DNA of 57,474 nucleotides from Desulfopila aestuarii DSM 18488 (GTDB taxonomy: Bacteria; Desulfobacterota; Desulfobulbia; Desulfobulbales; Desulfocapsaceae): the NCBI GenBank assembly GCA_945863875.1, contig CAMBBS010000028.1, forward strand, positions 1-57,474, given 5' to 3'. Under the pieces are notes generated by a model, which saw nothing but the letters and a program-made list of their open reading frames with translations, had not been told where the DNA came from and made no database searches. Shown one piece after another: positions 45,503 to 56,412 of this stretch. The translations under genes were made by a program, and so were the position numbers. Each line of letters starts with the position of its first letter. Position 1 is the stretch's first letter.

Positions 45503-48040
45503 ATGAGCACAGATACTGAAAAAAGCAGTGAGCAGTTTCCGGTCATTTCCATAGAAAAAGAATTGCAGAAATCCTATCTCGAATATGCCATGAGTGTCAT
45601 TGTCGGCCGAGCCTTGCCGGATGTTCGTGATGGATTAAAACCTGTACATAGAAGAGCCCTTTTTGCTATGCGAGAACTGGGCGTGCACTACAATCGTCCC
45701 TACGTTAAATCAGCGAGAATTGTCGGTGATGTTATCGGTAAATATCACCCGCACGGCGATACTGCCGCTTACGATACTATTGTCCGTATGGCACAGAATT
45801 TTTCTTTGCGTTATCCACTCGTTGACGGTCAGGGCAACTTTGGCTCGATGGACGGCGATTCCCCCGCGGCCATGCGTTATACCGAGGCGAGAATGACCAG
45901 GATTGATCGAGAAATTGTCAATGATTTGGATAAAGATACCGTAGACTGGGTACCAAACTACGACAACTCCCTCAACGAGCCATCGGTCATGCCGAGCAAG
46001 ATACCAAATTTGTTGATAAATGGTTCTTCAGGTATAGCCGTAGGCATGGCGACAAATATTCCACCGCACAACATTACCGAGGTGGTCGACGCATTAATAA
46101 GCATGATCGATGATCCAAACCTCACCGTCCATCAGATAATGTCCATCATCACCGGCCCTGATTTTCCCACAGGCGGTCAGATATGTGGCAGAGCCGGGAT
46201 AAGAGAGGCCTATGAAACAGGGAGAGGCATCCTTGTTATTCGGGCCTTGACCCATATAGAAAAGATTAAAGAGGGCAAAAGAGAAGCAATAATTATTACG
46301 GAAATACCTTACCAGGTCAATAAGGCATCGCTTGTTGAAAAAATAGCTGAATTGGTCAAGGACAAGAAGATCAGCTCCATTTCCGAGGTAAGGGATGAAT
46401 CCGACCGGCACGGTCTTCGGGTTGTTATCGAACTGAAAAAAGATGAAATTTCTGAAATAGTCATCAATCAGCTTTACACCATGACCCAGATGCAGAAGTC
46501 ATTTGGTATTATTTTGCTGGCAATCGTCAATAACAAACCGGAAATACTCAATCTAAAACAAATCCTCGAGCATTTTATCGTGCATCGAAAGGTGGTAATA
46601 TATCGAAGAACGGCCTTTGAACTGAGAAAAGCGGAAGAAAAAGCCCATATTCTTGAAGGTCTTAAAATAGCTCTGGATAATCTAGACGATGTCGTCGCTC
46701 TCATCCGGGCGTCTAAAACTCCTCAGGAAGCAAAAGACGAGCTGATCCGGCGATACGAACTCAGTGAAATCCAGGCGCAGACCATTCTCGATATGAGATT
46801 GCAGAGATTGACCGGGCTGGAGCGAGAGAAAATCGTTCGTGATTACGAAGAAATAATGTCGGAAATTGAAAAACTCAAAGCAATCCTCGGTGATGAAACG
46901 CTGGTTATGACCATCATTAAGGATGAATTCAATGAGCTCAAAGAACAGTACGGCGATGACCGTCGAACAGAAATAATAGATGCAACGGATGAAATTCTGC
47001 CCGAAGACATGATCGCACCGGAAGATATGGCTGTCACAGTGACGCATTCCGGTTATATAAAAAGGAATCCAGTCTCTCTCTACCGGTCACAAAACAGAGG
47101 GGGCAAAGGTGTAACGGCCGTTAAGAATATTGAGGAAGATTTCGTTTCTGACCTGTATGTTGCCTCGACCCTTGATATTTTCCTGTTTTTTACTAATCAA
47201 GGCAAGGTGTTCTGGCGAAAAGTGTATCAATTGCCGCTAGCCGGCAGGACCGCTCGAGGAAAGGCAATCGTCAACCTGCTCAACCTGGCGGCGGACGAAA
47301 AAATTGCCGCTATTCTCCCCATCGTCAGCTTTGATGATGAATCAAATAATAAAACCATCCTTATGGTCACGAAATCCGGCCGTATTAAAAAGACCAGCCT
47401 GCAGGAGTTCAGTCGGCCTCTGCGTAAAGGAAAAAGGGCGTTAACGATTAACGAAGGTGATGAAATCATAGCAGCTCATGTCCTTAATGGCGATGACACC
47501 ATCCTGCTGGTTACCAAAAAAGGCATGTGTATACATTTTGAAGAGACGGATATACGGACCATGGGCCGGACTGCCGCCGGCGTAAAAGGTATCAGTCTCG
47601 GCGCCGACGATGAGGTTGTCAGTGCTATTGTTATTGATTCCAATAATTCAATACTTATTGCTACGGAAAATGGCTTTGGAAAAAGAAGCCCCATAGAGGA
47701 ATATCGCCTGCAAAAACGCGGCGGCAAGGGAGTACGTGGCATTAAGAGAAGTTTGAGAAACGGCGATGTCATTGCCGCAAAACAGGTTGATGACGAGGAA
47801 GAGGTCATTCTTATCGCTGATTCCGGCAAAATGATTCGAATGGACTTGAGCGCCATCAGGGTGATTGGCAGAAGTACTCAAGGGGTGAAACTGATTAATC
47901 TTGATGAAAATGAAAGGGTGGTCAGTATGGATAGTCTGGCCAAAGATACCAGTGAAGATGAAGATGCAACCTTTGACGATGCAAGCGGCCAGGTAATAGA
48001 ACAAAGTTCTGATGAAGAACCAGGTACCGATGAAGAGTAA
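45503..48040 (+). CDS. gyrA: DNA gyrase subunit A
   Basis: An 845-residue breakage-reunion subunit. The catalytic Tyr is residue 126 in [10 protein letters not shown]. The quinolone-resistance region reads [15 protein letters not shown] with Thr87 in place of the common Ser. The GyrA-box wraps DNA ([11 protein letters not shown] near residue 530, with related [10 protein letters not shown] further on), so this is gyrase and not topoisomerase IV. The acidic C-terminal tail is expected. It ends 11 bases into gpsA. Confidence 0.97.
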   Translation: MSTDTEKSSEQFPVISIEKELQKSYLEYAMSVIVGRALPDVRDGLKPVHRRALFAMRELGVHYNRPYVKSARIVGDVIGKYHPHGDTAAYDTIVRMAQNFSLRYPLVDGQGNFGSMDGDSPAAMRYTEARMTRIDREIVNDLDKDTVDWVPNYDNSLNEPSVMPSKIPNLLINGSSGIAVGMATNIPPHNITEVVDALISMIDDPNLTVHQIMSIITGPDFPTGGQICGRAGIREAYETGRGILVIRALTHIEKIKEGKREAIIITEIPYQVNKASLVEKIAELVKDKKISSISEVRDESDRHGLRVVIELKKDEISEIVINQLYTMTQMQKSFGIILLAIVNNKPEILNLKQILEHFIVHRKVVIYRRTAFELRKAEEKAHILEGLKIALDNLDDVVALIRASKTPQEAKDELIRRYELSEIQAQTILDMRLQRLTGLEREKIVRDYEEIMSEIEKLKAILGDETLVMTIIKDEFNELKEQYGDDRRTEIIDATDEILPEDMIAPEDMAVTVTHSGYIKRNPVSLYRSQNRGGKGVTAVKNIEEDFVSDLYVASTLDIFLFFTNQGKVFWRKVYQLPLAGRTARGKAIVNLLNLAADEKIAAILPIVSFDDESNNKTILMVTKSGRIKKTSLQEFSRPLRKGKRALTINEGDEIIAAHVLNGDDTILLVTKKGMCIHFEETDIRTMGRTAAGVKGISLGADDEVVSAIVIDSNNSILIATENGFGKRSPIEEYRLQKRGGKGVRGIKRSLRNGDVIAAKQVDDEEEVILIADSGKMIRMDLSAIRVIGRSTQGVKLINLDENERVVSMDSLAKDTSEDEDATFDDASGQVIEQSSDEEPGTDEE

Positions 48041-49049
48041 CCCCAAAATAGCCATAATTGGCGCAGGATCCTGGGGGACTGCGCTGGCAATACTGCTCGC
48101 TGGGAAAAAGTATCCTGTCTATTTGTGGGGCCATCAACGTGATCATGTCAATAGCCTGATACGTGACCTGGAAAACAGAAAATATCTGCCTGGTTCTCTT
48201 TTCCCGTCAAATTTACAGCCAATAAACGATCTCAAGACGGCGGTGGAGGGTGCCCCCTATATCGTTATGGCGGTACCATCACATTCGTATCGCCAGGTTT
48301 TTATTGAAATGCTGCCTTTTCTTGCCTTTAACTGCAGAATTATTTCCGCAGTTAAAGGCATAGAGAATGCGACACTCAAGACGATGACCCAGGTTATGGC
48401 GGAAATATTATTCGAACATGGACTGTCTGATAAAAATATTGAATTAGGCGTTATTTCGGGACCCTCTTTTGCCAAAGAAGTTGCTAAAAAAGTACCGACG
48501 GCGGTCACTATCGGCTTTTCGTATTTATCTACGGCAAAAGAAGTGCAACAACTCTTCGGTACGGAGTTTTTCCGGGTCTACGCCAGCAGCGATGTCCTAG
48601 GACTGGAGATAAGCGCCGCGCTGAAAAATATCATTGCCATTGCCACAGGGGTGTGTGATGGACTGGGTTATGGGCTCAATACCCGGGCTGCCTTGATAAC
48701 CCGTGGCCTGGCTGAGATACAGCGGCTGGGCATCGCGCTGCACGCTGATCCGGCCACCTTTTCCGGATTAAGCGGCCTTGGCGATCTGATACTCACCTGT
48801 ACCGGTGACCTGAGCAGAAACAGGATGGTGGGTTTAAAACTTGGTGCCGGTAAAACTCTGGAGGAGATAAAGGGTGAAATGAGCATGGTAGCCGAAGGGA
48901 TAAAGACCACAAGATCGGTTTATGATCTGGCGCGGAAGATGAAAATTGACATGCCCATACTTGAACAGGTCTATAACATAATTTATCGTGGAAAAGATTG
49001 TTCAGAGGCGGTCAGAGATCTGCTTACAAGGGAATTGAAAGTCGAATAA
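48030..49049 (+). CDS. gpsA: NAD(P)-dependent glycerol-3-phosphate dehydrogenase
   Basis: A 339-residue enzyme making glycerol 3-phosphate for phospholipid synthesis. Rossmann motif [68 protein letters not shown] and the domain [21 protein letters not shown] are all present. ATG 48030 lies inside the end of gyrA (overlap 11 bases); an in-frame ATG at 48012 adds six residues and cannot be excluded. It is coupled to gyrA and ends 21 bases before the converging rdgB. Confidence 0.95.
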   Translation: MKSNPKIAIIGAGSWGTALAILLAGKKYPVYLWGHQRDHVNSLIRDLENRKYLPGSLFPSNLQPINDLKTAVEGAPYIVMAVPSHSYRQVFIEMLPFLAFNCRIISAVKGIENATLKTMTQVMAEILFEHGLSDKNIELGVISGPSFAKEVAKKVPTAVTIGFSYLSTAKEVQQLFGTEFFRVYASSDVLGLEISAALKNIIAIATGVCDGLGYGLNTRAALITRGLAEIQRLGIALHADPATFSGLSGLGDLILTCTGDLSRNRMVGLKLGAGKTLEEIKGEMSMVAEGIKTTRSVYDLARKMKIDMPILEQVYNIIYRGKDCSEAVRDLLTRELKVE

Positions 49050-49070
49050 GCTCCACCTCTTTATTCTCTG

Positions 49071-49748
49071 CTACATCTCGTCCGACCAGTCTCTGTCGGC
49101 ATATTCCCCGTGGTCCGGTTTTGGTGGTTTCTCTTCAAGTAATCGTTGTTCCAGCCATTTCTTTATCATTTTCACTTCTTTTTTTACTTCAGCCAGAGCC
49201 TTGCCCCGATGGCTTACCCGCATTTTTTCCTCAAGGGACAGCTCGGCGAAGGTTTTGCCTAATTCCCCAAAATAAAAGAGAGGATCGTAACCAAAACCGT
49301 TTTCTCCCCTTTTTTCATCGATAATGACCCCGTCGCATCTTCCTTCATAGGTCAGAGCAGGACCGGATGGCACGGCGATAGAGAGGACGCACTGGAAGTG
49401 GGCACGTCGGTCATCGACACCCTGCAGGGCGGTGAGGAGTTTATTGCAGTTTTCATTGTCAGTGGCCTTTTCGCCGGCATAACGGGCTGAATAGACACCA
49501 GGTGCACCGTTCAATGCTTCAACGACCAGACCTGAATCGTCGGCTATCGCTGGGAGACCCAGGACCTTAGCCGTATGAAGGGCCTTCTTGTAGGCATTCT
49601 CATCAAAGGTTGCACCGTCTTCTCTTGCCTCGGGTGTCGGTCCAAAATCTTCGAGAGAACGAACCTCGATGTGAAGGTCCTTAAATACTTCACGAAATTC
49701 GCGCAGCTTGTTTTTGTTGCGTGTTGCTATAACCAGAATAGAAAGCAT
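49071..49748 (-). CDS. rdgB: XTP/dITP diphosphatase (HAM1/RdgB)
   Basis: A 225-residue house-cleaning pyrophosphatase that removes ITP, XTP and dITP. ATRNKNKLREF, DGATFDENAYKKA, PAIADDSGLVVEALNGAPGVYSARYAG and ENGFGYDPLFY are the family motifs. About 25 charged residues extend the C-terminus beyond the usual length (about 200). It follows queH by 29 bases on the same strand. Confidence 0.94.
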   Translation of the reverse strand: MLSILVIATRNKNKLREFREVFKDLHIEVRSLEDFGPTPEAREDGATFDENAYKKALHTAKVLGLPAIADDSGLVVEALNGAPGVYSARYAGEKATDNENCNKLLTALQGVDDRRAHFQCVLSIAVPSGPALTYEGRCDGVIIDEKRGENGFGYDPLFYFGELGKTFAELSLEEKMRVSHRGKALAEVKKEVKMIKKWLEQRLLEEKPPKPDHGEYADRDWSDEM

Positions 49749-49777
49749 GAGATTTACCTTTACGAATAATGAGAAAC

Positions 49778-50320
49778 TTATTTTTTACGAAGACTTTTGT
49801 CATATCGCTCCTGTTCACTGTAGACACAGCCGCAATAGGGCTGACGATACATCCCTAGTTCTTTTGAAACATCAATACCGTGCTGCCAGCCTGTCCGGAA
49901 ATCTTCATAATAAAAAGGGATGCGGTATTTTGTCGACAGATCCTCGCATAAGGAGATCAAATCTGCATGGCGCTGATACCGACTATAGAGCAGTGTGGTT
50001 GAAAAAGCGTCGAACGCCATGGACGTGGCTACAGCAACCGTCTTTTCCAGGCGCATATGATAGCAGATATGACACCGATCAGCTTCATGAAAGGCTACCT
50101 CACGAACGAATTCGGTCAGGCCATAGTGCGGGTCAACGACGAGAGGCAGTTTTGTCTGCCTGGCGTAGTCCTCCAGGGTAGAAAGTCTTTCTTTGAATTC
50201 CTTGAAGGGGTGAATATTGGGATTGAAAAAATGACCGGTCACGTCCATCCCTCTTTCTCGAAGGACCGAAAGGGGGTAAATTGTGCAGGGTCCACAGCAG
50301 ACGTGTAAAAGTACCTTCAT
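49778..50320 (-). CDS. queH: Epoxyqueuosine reductase QueH
   Basis: A 180-residue DUF208 protein, the QueG-independent enzyme that reduces epoxyqueuosine to queuosine in tRNA. Cys motifs that bind the iron-sulfur cluster and a second metal are complete: HVCCGPC at the N-terminus, DRCHICYHMRL in the middle and YCGCVYSEQER near the C-terminus. It begins five bases after the activator gene and is followed by rdgB. No queA or tgt gene is near, nor did I see a preQ1 riboswitch. Confidence 0.93.
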   Translation of the reverse strand: MKVLLHVCCGPCTIYPLSVLRERGMDVTGHFFNPNIHPFKEFKERLSTLEDYARQTKLPLVVDPHYGLTEFVREVAFHEADRCHICYHMRLEKTVAVATSMAFDAFSTTLLYSRYQRHADLISLCEDLSTKYRIPFYYEDFRTGWQHGIDVSKELGMYRQPYCGCVYSEQERYDKSLRKK

Positions 50321-50325
50321 AAGAG

Positions 50326-51879
50326 TCAGATTTTATAATTTCTTGGATCAATATTATATTGGTGAATTTTATAATTGATAATACGAAGACTGGTATCCAG
50401 ATCCTTTGCCGCTCTTGTCTGGTTACCATTATTTCTTTTCAGTCCTTCAACTATCAGCTCTTTTTCAAAATTTTCAACCGCTACGGATAAGGAATAGGGA
50501 TTTTCTCTCTTGGAAGATTCGGCAGTCTGTAGTGTCGGTGGTAGATGAATGCCTTTTATGGTGTCTTCGTCGCAGATAATCACCGCCCGCTCTATGCAGT
50601 TCTGCAGCTCACGGACATTACCGGGCCAGTGGTACTGAATGAGCATATCAATGGCCGAGGTGGATATTCTTCTGATATTTTTACTGTTTTCCCGGGCATA
50701 TTTTTCAAGAAAAAATTCAGCTATAAGCAGAATATCCGTTCGGCGTTCACGAAGTGGGGGCATATAGACTGGAAAAACATTGAGACGATAATAGAGATCT
50801 TCCCGAAAAATTTTCTCGGATACCGCCGTCTCCAGATCCCGGTTGGTCGCGGCAACAAGACGGACATCACAGGTAAGCAGTTTAGTCGATCCCAGACGTT
50901 GAAAGGTTCTTTCCTGAACAACGTTGAGGAGTTTGACTTGTACTGAGTTGCTTATTTCACCTATTTCGTCGAGAAAGAGAGTGCCCCCTTCCGCCTGTTC
51001 AAATCGGCCAATCTTTCTGTCGGTTGCGCCGGTAAAGGCGCCTTTTTCATGACCAAAAAGCTCGGACTCGAGCAAGGTCTCGGGAAGAGCCGAGCAGTTG
51101 ACGACAACAAAGGGTTTGGCCTTTCTTTTTCCATTATAATGCAGAGCCTTGGCAACCAGCGTTTTTCCCGTGCCCGATTCACCGCGAAGAAGCACGGTCG
51201 CATTCGAATCAACAACCCGGTGGATCATTTGGTAGACATCCTGCATTCTGCTTGAGTTACCGATTATGTCATTAATTTTGTTTTTCTCCGAAAGCTCTCT
51301 TTTTAGTTTTAAATTTTCCGTATAGAGCTCTTCCGTCTCTCTGTTCACCTTCTGAATACGCACTACGGTCTGGGCTATTATACTTGAAAGAACAGTCAAA
51401 TATTGTAGATCAGTGTTGGCCTGCTCCCCTATCCCATCTTCATAAAACCTGTCTATGCTCAGGGTTCCGATAACATTTTGACCATCTTTTATAGGGACGC
51501 ACAAAAATGATCTTTTTTGCTCGGTTATGTTACCTCTGGCGCGGGTTCTATTGAGAAAGAGAGGTTCTTCGGAAATTTGCGGCACGATGATAGGTTCACC
51601 GGTAGAAACAACTCGACCGGTGATTCCTTCACCAATCTTGTATTTTCCTCTCTTTCTTCCTTCGGCCGTCAAACCATGGGCAACCTCGATTTCGAGTTTA
51701 CCGGTACTTGGATTGACAATGGTGACCGTGCCGTTCTCCATGTGCCGCATCTCCGAGAGAATATGCATCGTTTTCTCAAGGCAATCCCGCAACTCAAGGG
51801 AAGAGGCAAGTTGTTTGGTGATTTCGTAAAGAGCAGTTAGGTCCTCTAACTGTTTGCAAATGTCATTTTTAGCAGGCAT
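50326..51879 (-). CDS. NifA-type sigma-54-dependent activator with GAF domain
   Basis: A 517-residue transcription factor. N-terminal GAF sensor (residues about 20-180, [22 protein letters not shown]), then an AAA+ core with Walker A GESGTGKT, the sigma-54 contact loop GAFTGA, Walker [11 protein letters not shown] and the arginine finger region [10 protein letters not shown] Fis-type HTH ([23 protein letters not shown]) ends it. It shares the NifA domain order and end but no nif genes are present. Start ATG 51879 is preferred; upstream in-frame starts to 51939 have no better site. The sigma-54 cytochrome promoter at 12833 is a possible but unproven target. Confidence 0.87.
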   Translation of the reverse strand: MPAKNDICKQLEDLTALYEITKQLASSLELRDCLEKTMHILSEMRHMENGTVTIVNPSTGKLEIEVAHGLTAEGRKRGKYKIGEGITGRVVSTGEPIIVPQISEEPLFLNRTRARGNITEQKRSFLCVPIKDGQNVIGTLSIDRFYEDGIGEQANTDLQYLTVLSSIIAQTVVRIQKVNRETEELYTENLKLKRELSEKNKINDIIGNSSRMQDVYQMIHRVVDSNATVLLRGESGTGKTLVAKALHYNGKRKAKPFVVVNCSALPETLLESELFGHEKGAFTGATDRKIGRFEQAEGGTLFLDEIGEISNSVQVKLLNVVQERTFQRLGSTKLLTCDVRLVAATNRDLETAVSEKIFREDLYYRLNVFPVYMPPLRERRTDILLIAEFFLEKYARENSKNIRRISTSAIDMLIQYHWPGNVRELQNCIERAVIICDEDTIKGIHLPPTLQTAESSKRENPYSLSVAVENFEKELIVEGLKRNNGNQTRAAKDLDTSLRIINYKIHQYNIDPRNYKI

Positions 51880-52055
51880 ATCAATAGAGAAAATGTGTAA
51901 AGAGGGGTTTTTTCCACCAGATTTCCCGTATAGTAACAAAACTTCACGGCTTTATCGAATGTTTATTACAAAAATGTGAAAGTTTTCATTGAATAAAATA
52001 AATTCGAGTCCATCCTGTTGACATATTTTAGTTCAAATGGTACATAGTGCTCCAC

Positions 52056-52141
52056 GGAGGAATGGCCGAGTGGTTTAAGGCGGCGGTCTTGAAAACCGTT
52101 GTACGAAAGTACCGTGGGTTCGAATCCTACTTCCTCCGCCA
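52056..52141 (+). tRNA. tRNA-Ser (UGA)
   Basis: Acceptor GGAGGAA pairs with TTCCTCC, followed by G and encoded CCA. The anticodon loop is CTTGAAA with anticodon TGA; the long variable arm (TTGTACGAAAGTACCG) is a class-II serine type; the T loop is GTTCGAATC. Confidence 0.97.
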
Positions 52142-52159
52142 AGAGACACTTTGTTGTGC

Positions 52160-52251
<92 letters not shown>

Positions 52252-52264
52252 AAACAGAAAAAAA

Positions 52265-52305
52265 GGGGCGCTTATGTGATATATACATAAGCGCCCCTTT
52301 TTTTT
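52265..52305. terminator. Bidirectional terminator after the tRNA pair
   Basis: GGGGCGCTTATGT pairs exactly with ACATAAGCGCCCC around a short AT loop. Eight T follow on the right and seven A precede it. It also serves the converging SH3 gene. Confidence 0.95.
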
Positions 52306-52330
52306 GGTTGCAGTTGTATGGCGGCCTCTT

Positions 52331-52822
52331 TCAGTATCCCCAGAGAAAACTTGAGTTTATCCAGCCCTTCAGTCCCGACTCGTGCTGCACTTCAACCCAA
52401 TCGTCCTGAACCTGTACGGTCTTAAAAACCACACCATAGCAGGCCTTGCCGACTATTTTATTTTTGGAGCCAGGCTCCTTTCTTATGTTTATTTTTTCCT
52501 CTGTGTTTTTGTTGGCCTTAATGATCATGTGTGGATCGCCGGTCAAGAATGATTTATGTACCCATCCGGTGTCTTTTTCAAAATCTTTAACCTTTACCCA
52601 GTTTTTGTTGCGCTCGACTATCTCCACAGGAAAACCCGCACCGTATTCCCCAGTAACACTATAGTTTTTTCCGGGGCCGGATCTCAGGTTTACTTTGTCA
52701 GCCGTTATGCTGAGCATTTCAGCCTGAAGAGAACCGGTAGCGAATATAATCAAAAAAATAGAGAAAAAGAAATATTTTGACCATGGGCTATGCCGCCGGA
52801 ATAGGATGTCCGCACTTTTCAT
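52331..52822 (-). CDS. Exported protein with two bacterial SH3 domains
   Basis: A 163-residue protein with a hydrophobic export segment (about residues 15-35, ending SLQAE) and two SH3_3-type domains. The first has NLRSGPGKNYSVTGEYGAGF, the second INIRKEPGSKNKIVGKACYG with final GLKGWINSSFLWGY. Such proteins bind cell-wall material or act as targeting modules; no catalytic part is present. ATG 52822 is chosen; a GTG at 52837 is in frame. Function in this place, beside parB, is unknown. Confidence 0.82.
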   Translation of the reverse strand: MKSADILFRRHSPWSKYFFFSIFLIIFATGSLQAEMLSITADKVNLRSGPGKNYSVTGEYGAGFPVEIVERNKNWVKVKDFEKDTGWVHKSFLTGDPHMIIKANKNTEEKINIRKEPGSKNKIVGKACYGVVFKTVQVQDDWVEVQHESGLKGWINSSFLWGY

Positions 52823-52878
52823 TGGATACACGTTCACTTTATTTATCTTGATTGAGGAAACAGCAGCGTGTCGAAAAA

Positions 52879-53742
52879 TTAAGTTTCATTCAGCAACAGC
52901 TCGGTGACACGGTCAAGATCATCAAGGGAGTAATATTCAATTTCGATCCTACCCCTACTGCCATTTTCCGTGATATAAACCTTTGAGTTTAAACGATTTG
53001 TTAACTGAGTAACCAGAGATTTTTTATAAGAAGGGGGGATTTCTTCAGACGCTGGTTTTCCCGCAATTTTTCCGGGAGGCTTGGTGAACGACACTTTCTT
53101 GACAATCTTTTCTGCTTGTCTGACAGAAAGACCGTTTTTAATGATCAGGTTCCTGATTTCCTGTAATTTTAACGGATCATCAACTAATTTCACCAAAGCA
53201 CGGCCATGCCCTTCGGAAAGCAAACCGTTTGTTATGTCCTGTCGGACTATGTCAGGAAGTTTTAGTAATCTCAACATGTTAGTGACTGTAGATCGTTGTT
53301 TGCCAACCCTTTTGGCCGTTTCTTCCTGGGTATAGCCAAATTTTTCGATAAGTTTTTTATAAGCCTCCGCTTCTTCGATGGCGTTGAGATCAGTCCGCTG
53401 TACATTCTCGATGAGAGCAAGTTCAAGTAAACTGTCTTCGTTTTCAATATCGACGAGGATAACCGGCACCTGTGTTAGTCCGGCAAGCTTGGAAGCCCTG
53501 AGCCTTCTTTCGCCGGCGACAAGTTCAAAATTATTATTTGGACCGGATGTGACGATTAACGGCTGGATGACTCCCCTTTCACGTATTGAATCGGATAGTT
53601 CCTGAAGATCATCGGCATTAAAGTTTGTTCGTGGCTGGTATTTGTTCGGGATAATTCTGTTAATGTTACACTCGAAGTAAGTTTCCCGTTCTTCTTCAAA
53701 AAGTAATCCGACCCCTTGGCCTAGCCCTGTTTTTTTACTCAT
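52879..53742 (-). CDS. parB: Chromosome partitioning protein ParB
   Basis: A 287-residue centromere-binding CTPase. The N-terminal CTP domain has IIPNKYQPRTNFN, ALIENVQRTDLNAIEEA and GERRLRASKLAGL (the conserved GERRxRA motif). The HTH that reads parS is YTQEETAKRVGKQRSTVTNMLRLL. A C-terminal dimerisation domain ends it. It overlaps parA by eight bases; a perfect parS site lies 1 kb away at 54699. Confidence 0.95.
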   Translation of the reverse strand: MSKKTGLGQGVGLLFEEERETYFECNINRIIPNKYQPRTNFNADDLQELSDSIRERGVIQPLIVTSGPNNNFELVAGERRLRASKLAGLTQVPVILVDIENEDSLLELALIENVQRTDLNAIEEAEAYKKLIEKFGYTQEETAKRVGKQRSTVTNMLRLLKLPDIVRQDITNGLLSEGHGRALVKLVDDPLKLQEIRNLIIKNGLSVRQAEKIVKKVSFTKPPGKIAGKPASEEIPPSYKKSLVTQLTNRLNSKVYITENGSRGRIEIEYYSLDDLDRVTELLLNET

Positions 53743-54523
53743 CTTGATATTTCCTTTGATTGGTCAGGAACTCTTTTGCAAGATTCATGTAAGCGACCGC
53801 ACCGGTGGATTGTTTGTCATAGTCGATAATCGTTTGACCATGACTTGGACATTCGCTGAGCCTGACGTTCCTGGGGATGACCGTTTTAAACAGTTGATCT
53901 TTAAAGTGGTTTTCTATTTCCGCGGCGACCTGATGGGTGAGCCTGTTTCTCTTGTCAAACATGGTTAAGACCAAGCCTTCAACGTACAACGTTTTGTTGT
54001 AAGATTTTTTTACTGAACGGATAGTGTTGACCAGTTGGGCGAGGCCCTCCATGGCGAAATACTCACACTGCATGGGGATCAGTACTGAATTGGCCGAGGT
54101 TAAGGCGTTTATGGTTAAAAGGCCAAGTGACGGCGGACAGTCTATTACTATATAGTCGTACGACGACAGCAAGGGTTCCAGCAGGGTTTTCAGTCTGGTT
54201 TCCCGACTGGTCATATTTATCATTTCAATCTCTGCGGCAACAAGGTCAATACTTGACGGCAGTATATCGAGATTGGTGACTCCGCTCTTGCGCAGAACCT
54301 CTGCGCAGGAATACCCTCCAGAGTATGCATGGTAAAGGTGTATGCGGACTTTTTTCATGTTTACTCCGACGCCGCTGGATGCGTTCCCTTGTGGGTCAGA
54401 GTCGACAAGAAGAATTTTCTTTCTTTTTTGTGCAAGGGCGGCGGAGAGGTTGATCGCGGTGGTAGTCTTTCCAACACCGCCTTTTTGATTCGCAACGGCA
54501 ATTATTTTCGCAGAGAGATCCAT
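53735..54523 (-). CDS. parA: Chromosome partitioning ATPase ParA (Soj)
   Basis: A 262-residue deviant Walker ATPase that moves ParB-parS complexes. The P-loop NQKGGVGKTTTAIN, LLVDSDPQGN and YIVIDCPPSLGLLT are complete. A short N-terminus without a DNA-binding HTH shows the chromosomal Soj type rather than the plasmid P1 type. parA and parB form one transcript from the right. Confidence 0.95.
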   Translation of the reverse strand: MDLSAKIIAVANQKGGVGKTTTAINLSAALAQKRKKILLVDSDPQGNASSGVGVNMKKVRIHLYHAYSGGYSCAEVLRKSGVTNLDILPSSIDLVAAEIEMINMTSRETRLKTLLEPLLSSYDYIVIDCPPSLGLLTINALTSANSVLIPMQCEYFAMEGLAQLVNTIRSVKKSYNKTLYVEGLVLTMFDKRNRLTHQVAAEIENHFKDQLFKTVIPRNVRLSECPSHGQTIIDYDKQSTGAVAYMNLAKEFLTNQRKYQDE

Positions 54524-54698
54524 CTTAGTCCTTCAAGAAAAAGTTTTATTAGAGACAAACTAAACGTTTCCATTAAAAATATCTCGATAAATTTTCATTT
54601 TTGAGGGAATTTTCTTCCTTTTTCTCCGGACACACACATGCTGCTTGCATTTTTAGGAAAAAAGAATTTAGGTTTTGCTGGCGCTTGAATTCTTTTAG

Positions 54699-54714
54699 TG
54701 TTTCACGTGAAACA
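54699..54714. other. parS centromere site
   Basis: TGTTTCACGTGAAACA, a perfect match to the conserved 16-base palindromic parS consensus. It lies between the divergent parA and nadB starts, 20 bases before the nadB start. No second perfect site was seen in the window. Confidence 0.95.
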
Positions 54715-54734
54715 TTCTTCTTGGGAGAGGAACG

Positions 54735-56300
54735 ATGAAATCGGATTTTTTAGTTGTTGGGAGCGGCATTGCTGGTTTGTCGTTTGCTCTGAAGGCCTCG
54801 AGGTTGGGGTCAGTGAATGTTATCACGAAAAAAGAAGAGGTTGATACTGCTACAAACCTTGCCCAAGGCGGCATTGCCGCAGTTCTTGGCTCCGAAGATA
54901 GTTTTGAGGAGCATATCCGGGACACCCTGCAGGCAGGCGCAGGTCTGTGTAATGAAAATGTGGTGCGCATGGTGGTGGAGAATGGTCCGGCAAGAGTGAA
55001 AGAGCTTGTCGACCTGGGTGTTGCTTTTGTTAAAGAAAAGGATGGGAGGTTGAGCCTGGGAAGAGAAGGTGGGCATTCAAAAAGAAGAGTTGCCCACGCT
55101 TATGATCTGACGGGGAAAGAGATTGAGAGGGCATTGGTTGAGAGTGTTGGTAAGGTGAAAACAATAGCACTCTATGAAAACCATATGTGCTTGGATTTGA
55201 TAACTACAGATGTAACAGGTGCCGAAGGAGGCTCTGGTCAAAAAAAATGTCTTGGGGCGTATGTTATCGACGAGGATGGCGAGGTAAAGTCGTTTTTGGC
55301 AAAGGTGGTGGTGTTGTGCACGGGAGGGGCCGGAAAAGTGTATCTTTATACGAGTAATCCGGATATTGCCACAGGTGACGGGGTTGCTGTGGCGTGTCGT
55401 GCGGGGGCCCACATCGACAATATGGAGTTTGTCCAGTTTCACCCAACCTGCTTGTATCATCACCAGGCGAAAAACTTCCTTATTTCAGAGGCTGTACGTG
55501 GGGAGGGCGCCCTGCTCTTAAATAAAGAGAACGAAAGGTTTATGAAAAGATACGAGCCGGAAAAAATGGAGTTAGCCACCCGAGACAAGGTTGCCAGGGC
55601 GATTGACACTGAAATGAAGAAAACAGGTTGTGATTGCGTGTATCTGGACATAAGCCACAAAAAAAGGGAGTTTCTTCAAGAAAGATTTCCAACTATTTAT
55701 AAAAAGTGTCTGTCACTCGGTATCGATATATCTCAACAGCCAATTCCCGTCGTTCCTGCCGCGCATTATTTGTGTGGGGGTGTAACTACTGATATCCACG
55801 GTAGAACAACAATTGAAAACCTTTTCGCCTTGGGGGAGACATCCTGTACCGGATTACATGGAGCGAATAGACTGGCGAGCAATAGTCTACTTGAGGCAGT
55901 GGTTTTTGCAGAGAATGTTTTCAGGTATTGTGAAAAGAAATGGGATTCTTTGCGAAAAGAACAGACCGTACAGGTGGTTGAATATCCCAAAAACATAAAA
56001 GAGCAGATTGACGAGGAAATACTGATTAATCACAATTGGGATATTATTAGAAGAGTAATGTGGAATTATGTCGGAATTGTCAGAAAGGAATCCCGCTTGC
56101 TGGTTGCCAGACAGAGAATATCCGAGGTGAGAAAAGAGATTGATGAGATCATCACCAGATATAAGATAACACCCAATATGCTGGAGCTGAGAAACATTTC
56201 TCTCGTTGCTTCTCTTATCATTGATGCCTCTCTGAAAAGAAAAGAATCGAAAGGGTTGCATTATATTATTGATTACCCGGCGGTTGCTGATAACGAGTGA
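54735..56300 (+). CDS. nadB: L-aspartate oxidase
   Basis: A 521-residue FAD enzyme, the first step of de novo NAD synthesis (aspartate to iminoaspartate). GSGIAGLSFALKAS, LAQGGIAAVL, GREGGHSKRRVAH, the active-site FVQFHPTCLY, SEAVRGEGALL and GETSCTGLHGANRLASNSLLEAVVFA are all present. An anaerobe would use fumarate as electron acceptor. ATG 54735 has GAGAGGAACG upstream, just past parS, so ParB binding may affect it. nadA and nadC are not in the window. Confidence 0.95.
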   Translation: MKSDFLVVGSGIAGLSFALKASRLGSVNVITKKEEVDTATNLAQGGIAAVLGSEDSFEEHIRDTLQAGAGLCNENVVRMVVENGPARVKELVDLGVAFVKEKDGRLSLGREGGHSKRRVAHAYDLTGKEIERALVESVGKVKTIALYENHMCLDLITTDVTGAEGGSGQKKCLGAYVIDEDGEVKSFLAKVVVLCTGGAGKVYLYTSNPDIATGDGVAVACRAGAHIDNMEFVQFHPTCLYHHQAKNFLISEAVRGEGALLLNKENERFMKRYEPEKMELATRDKVARAIDTEMKKTGCDCVYLDISHKKREFLQERFPTIYKKCLSLGIDISQQPIPVVPAAHYLCGGVTTDIHGRTTIENLFALGETSCTGLHGANRLASNSLLEAVVFAENVFRYCEKKWDSLRKEQTVQVVEYPKNIKEQIDEEILINHNWDIIRRVMWNYVGIVRKESRLLVARQRISEVRKEIDEIITRYKITPNMLELRNISLVASLIIDASLKRKESKGLHYIIDYPAVADNE

Positions 56301-56412
56301 GTTTAATTCAACAGAAAACAGAGTCCATAACTGTCAACTTTTACGGTTTCTGAGCGCTTTATCAATATTTCTATCGATGACCAGTTACCAGATATTGTCT
56401 TAAAAAAACAAC

